Source: Nocardia sp. (GTDB taxonomy: Bacteria; Actinomycetota; Actinomycetes; Mycobacteriales; Mycobacteriaceae). Taken from it: 6,953 nt of DNA. Location of the stretch: positions 1 to 6,953 of the forward strand of contig JABFXT010000797.1 of NCBI GenBank assembly GCA_013361595.1. The letters are read 5' to 3'. Under the pieces are notes generated by a model, which was given only the letters and a program-made list of their open reading frames with translations, ran no database searches and was not told the origin of the DNA. Both the position numbers and the translations under genes were made by a program. Shown piece after piece: positions 5,133-6,953 of the stretch (positions within the stretch are counted from its first letter, which is position 1; every line of letters begins with the position of its first letter).

Positions 5133-6953
5133 TCAGGACCCGACCGGCCCGGCGGCTTTCAGATCGACCGGACCGAACGCGCGGATCAGCTCCGCCGTGG
5201 CGTCCTGCCAGATCTCGACGAACCGCTCGATATCGGATTCGGCGAACAACGCTTCGCTCCAGCGCAGCAGGGTCACCAACTGGGGGCCGTCCGGGGTCGT
5301 GCCGATACCGGCGAGCACATCCAGGGCGCACCGCAGACCGAAATCGGGTTCCGGTGCCAGTGGCAGGTTTTCCACCAGTTCGTGCTCGGAGACCGGATTC
5401 CAGGCGGTGCCGGCTCCGGTCAGATCCACCCGCCCCAGATAGTCGAACAGGATCTGCGGTCCGGGTGCCGCGGCGAGGCCGGGGTCTTCGGCCAGATAGC
5501 GCAGCACACCGTAGTCGAGGCCGTTGTTGGGTACCGCGGCCACCTCGGCGGCCACGGTCGCCAGCAGGTCCCGGACCCGGGCCGGGTCCTGTCGGGCCAC
5601 CGCCAGATCCACCGGTTCGACTCCGGCACCGAATCGCACCGGGAACATACTGGTGAACCAGCCCACCGTATGGGAGGTGTCGATATCCGGACCGAGTACC
5701 GCGTCCTCGCGACCGTGCGCCTCCATCGCGACGTAGGCGCCGCCGGCGCTGTCCTGCCCGCGTTCGGTCCGCCAGGTCGCCAAGGTCACGACCAGCGTCG
5801 CGATCAGGAACTCGCGCACCCCTGCCACGGCGGCCGGGCTCTCCAGCAGCGCGGCGGTGGTCGCCGCCGGGGTGTGCAGACGCAATGCCCGGTAGGACCC
5901 CCAGCTGTCGGTGGTGGGATCGGGCCGGCGGCGGCCGAGAACTGGATCCGGAAGGGCGACCTGTCGCAGCCAGTAGCCGCGCTGTGCCTGTACTTCCGGT
6001 AGATCCCGGCGCGCGTGCAGCGCCGCCGCGTACTCGCGGTATCCGGTGTGCTCGACCGGCGGGCGCAGGACCGGTACCCGGCCGGCCGCGACCGCCGGAT
6101 CGGCGGTCAGTTCGGCCCAGCTCGCGGCGAGGTCGGCGCTGATCACATACCAGGAGACCGGGTCGACGGCGAGATGGTGCACCGTGAGCAGCAGCAGGTC
6201 GGCCGGGCCGGGCCGGGTGATCCGGGTGGCGTGGATCAGGCGGCCGGCCGGCGGATCCAGTCGGTCGGCATCGGTCTGTGCCCGCGCGGATACGGTGGCC
6301 GCGAGATCCGCGCCGCAGGGCGTCGTGGTGAGGATGTCCACCGCGGACACCGCCCCCGGCTCCCGGGTGTACAGCTCGTATCCGGTGGCGGTCTCGGTGA
6401 ACCGGGCCCGCAGCAGATCGTGCCCGTCCAGCAGCGCCTGCAATACGGCCAGTAGCTGCGGGTCGGTGATACCGGCGGGCAACTCCAGCAGCGATCCCAG
6501 CGAGAACCGGCGGTAGCGCCCGTACTCGTGCATCCAGGACAGGATCGGGACCCGGCCGACCGCACCGTATTCGGCAACGGCCGACCGCCGGTCCCCGGCG
6601 CTGCCCGAATCCACCCGTTCGGCCAATTCGGCGATGGTGCCGACGCTCAGGACCATTCGCGGACTGATCGCGATACCCGCCCGGCGCAGCCCGTTCACCA
6701 GGGAAAGCGCGACAATACTGTCCAGGCCGAGGTCGATGAGGTCGTCGTCGACACCCGGCTCGGGACCACCGGTCAGTCCCGCTATCACGGCACAGATCGT
6801 GCGTTCGGTGTCGGTACTCGCGGCGGTGCTCCCGCCCCGGCCCGAGGCCGCGGTGGCCAGCGACTCCAGCCGCCGCACCAGATCGCCGGTGCGATACATC
6901 CGCGCGCCGGGCCGGTACGGGTTGCCGACAAAACGTTCCGCGGTACCGGCCGG
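5133..6953 (-). CDS. NRPS, 3' part: A-domain end, carrier, epimerization domain
   Basis: This is the C-terminal 606 residues of a nonribosomal peptide synthetase; the 5' end lies beyond the right edge, and codon 1 of the fragment starts at 6953. Domains by fragment residue: end of an adenylation core (1-28, YRTGD at 20-24), a PCP (about 48-113, LGLDSI with the phosphopantetheine Ser79), and an epimerization domain (about 135-577). The E domain has HHLAVDPVSW (His259/260), EAHGRE (Glu411), TVGWFT, NNGLDYG and FDYLG. The protein should load one residue, invert it to the D form and pass it to the next synthetase. The oddity is that A8-A10 are absent: YRTGDLVRR is followed by a short Ala/Gly/Ser/Thr-rich linker and the PCP. 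It ends at TGA 5135-5133, 43 bp before the next synthetase. I see no recognisable C-terminal docking motif. NRPS and E-domain identity are certain; the product is unknown. Confidence 0.95.
   Translation of the reverse strand, partial: PAGTAERFVGNPYRPGARMYRTGDLVRRLESLATAASGRGGSTAASTDTERTICAVIAGLTGGPEPGVDDDLIDLGLDSIVALSLVNGLRRAGIAISPRMVLSVGTIAELAERVDSGSAGDRRSAVAEYGAVGRVPILSWMHEYGRYRRFSLGSLLELPAGITDPQLLAVLQALLDGHDLLRARFTETATGYELYTREPGAVSAVDILTTTPCGADLAATVSARAQTDADRLDPPAGRLIHATRITRPGPADLLLLTVHHLAVDPVSWYVISADLAASWAELTADPAVAAGRVPVLRPPVEHTGYREYAAALHARRDLPEVQAQRGYWLRQVALPDPVLGRRRPDPTTDSWGSYRALRLHTPAATTAALLESPAAVAGVREFLIATLVVTLATWRTERGQDSAGGAYVAMEAHGREDAVLGPDIDTSHTVGWFTSMFPVRFGAGVEPVDLAVARQDPARVRDLLATVAAEVAAVPNNGLDYGVLRYLAEDPGLAAAPGPQILFDYLGRVDLTGAGTAWNPVSEHELVENLPLAPEPDFGLRCALDVLAGIGTTPDGPQLVTLLRWSEALFAESDIERFVEIWQDATAELIRAFGPVDLKAAGPVGS
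5172..6551 (-). other. Epimerization (E) domain
   Basis: E-domain motifs appear in order: VPILSW (E1), HHLAVDPVSW (E2), MEAHGRE (E4), HTVGWFTSMFPV (E5), NNGLDYGVLRYL (E6) and FDYLGRVD (E7). The second His of the HH pair (fragment residue 260) and Glu411 match the two residues known to act in L/D inversion in this family. Two small departures are visible: Pro replaces Gly after the Asp of HHxxxD, and EAHGRE replaces EGHGRE. The E5 and E7 motifs separate this domain from an ordinary condensation domain. It should epimerize the alpha carbon of the carrier-bound intermediate, making the downstream C1 a D-L type condensation domain. Confidence 0.92.
6615..6812 (-). other. Peptidyl carrier protein (T) domain before the E domain
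   Basis: The domain begins at DTERTI and carries the core DLGLDSIVAL; the AGT codon at 6719-6717 encodes the serine that would receive phosphopantetheine. The helical pattern after it (LVNGLRRAGI, then the VGTIAEL end) is normal for a carrier. Carriers placed before E domains usually read LGGDS; LGLDS is a variant but keeps the Asp-Ser pair. With the upstream A domain cut short, this carrier may need loading by another A domain. Confidence 0.9.
6870..6953 (-). other. Adenylation domain truncated after motif A7
   Basis: The visible residues AERFVGNPYRPGARMYRTGD are the typical stretch around A-domain motif A7. An intact A domain continues for about 105 residues with A8 (GRxDxQVKxRGxRIE), A9 and A10 (GKLDRR, catalytic Lys). 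Here YRTGDLVRR runs directly into LESLATAASGR, which reads like the usual post-A10 linker. The tyrosine of YRTGD lies 59 residues before the carrier serine, against 164 in the complete A domain of the next gene (Tyr854 to Ser1018). The reading frame is kept. The A core itself is outside the window, so whether A1-A6 and the binding pocket are intact cannot be seen. Confidence 0.85.

Noticed and set aside
5420..6577. Open frames overlapping the E domain on both strands (for example plus 5382-6002 and 6015-6455, minus 6236-6577)
   Set aside because: They overlap the E-domain frame, which carries all expected motifs in order; the alternatives show none.
6897..6899. ATG as a possible start of the first synthetase
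   Set aside because: This Met lies inside the conserved A7 region (ARMYRTGD) and the frame continues upstream to the window edge with A-domain sequence, so it is internal.

Overview
The window is the interior of a nonribosomal peptide synthetase (NRPS) locus, read entirely from the minus strand. It holds parts of two large synthetase genes and almost nothing else. The DNA is visibly GC-rich (about two thirds G+C by eye), codon third positions are strongly G/C-biased, and the protein style suits a mycolic-acid actinomycete. Nocardia or a close relative is my best guess, from general resemblance and not from a search.

Layout in the direction of transcription (right to left): positions 6953-5133 carry the 3' part of a first synthetase. 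It shows the last residues of an adenylation (A) core, a carrier protein (PCP) and an epimerization (E) domain, and ends at a TGA. A 43-bp gap (5132-5090) holds a Shine-Dalgarno sequence. From 5089 a second synthetase runs off the left edge, open for 1696 codons, with the order condensation (C1), adenylation (A), carrier (PCP1), condensation (C2), carrier (PCP2), then a tail. The two genes look like one transcription unit and successive stations of one assembly line: the first protein would hand a D-configured intermediate to C1 of the second.

The notable part is how the adenylation domains are distributed. In the first protein the A domain stops right after its YRTGD motif. The whole C-terminal subdomain (motifs A8-A10, including the catalytic lysine) is missing in frame, and the chain goes straight into the PCP. 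In the second protein, C2 is joined to PCP2 with no A domain between them. Three carriers with intact phosphopantetheine serines are therefore served by one visibly complete A domain. The C-A-PCP-C-PCP order matches the Cy-A-PCP-Cy-PCP part of yersiniabactin synthetase HMWP2, where one A domain loads several carriers. A shared or trans-loading A domain is the main hypothesis. Simple decay, or an error in the sequence, are the alternatives.

There are no RNA genes, mobile elements, CRISPR arrays or terminators that I can support. The many long open frames on the plus strand are antisense shadows of the NRPS genes. Apart from the 43-bp gap the window is all coding.
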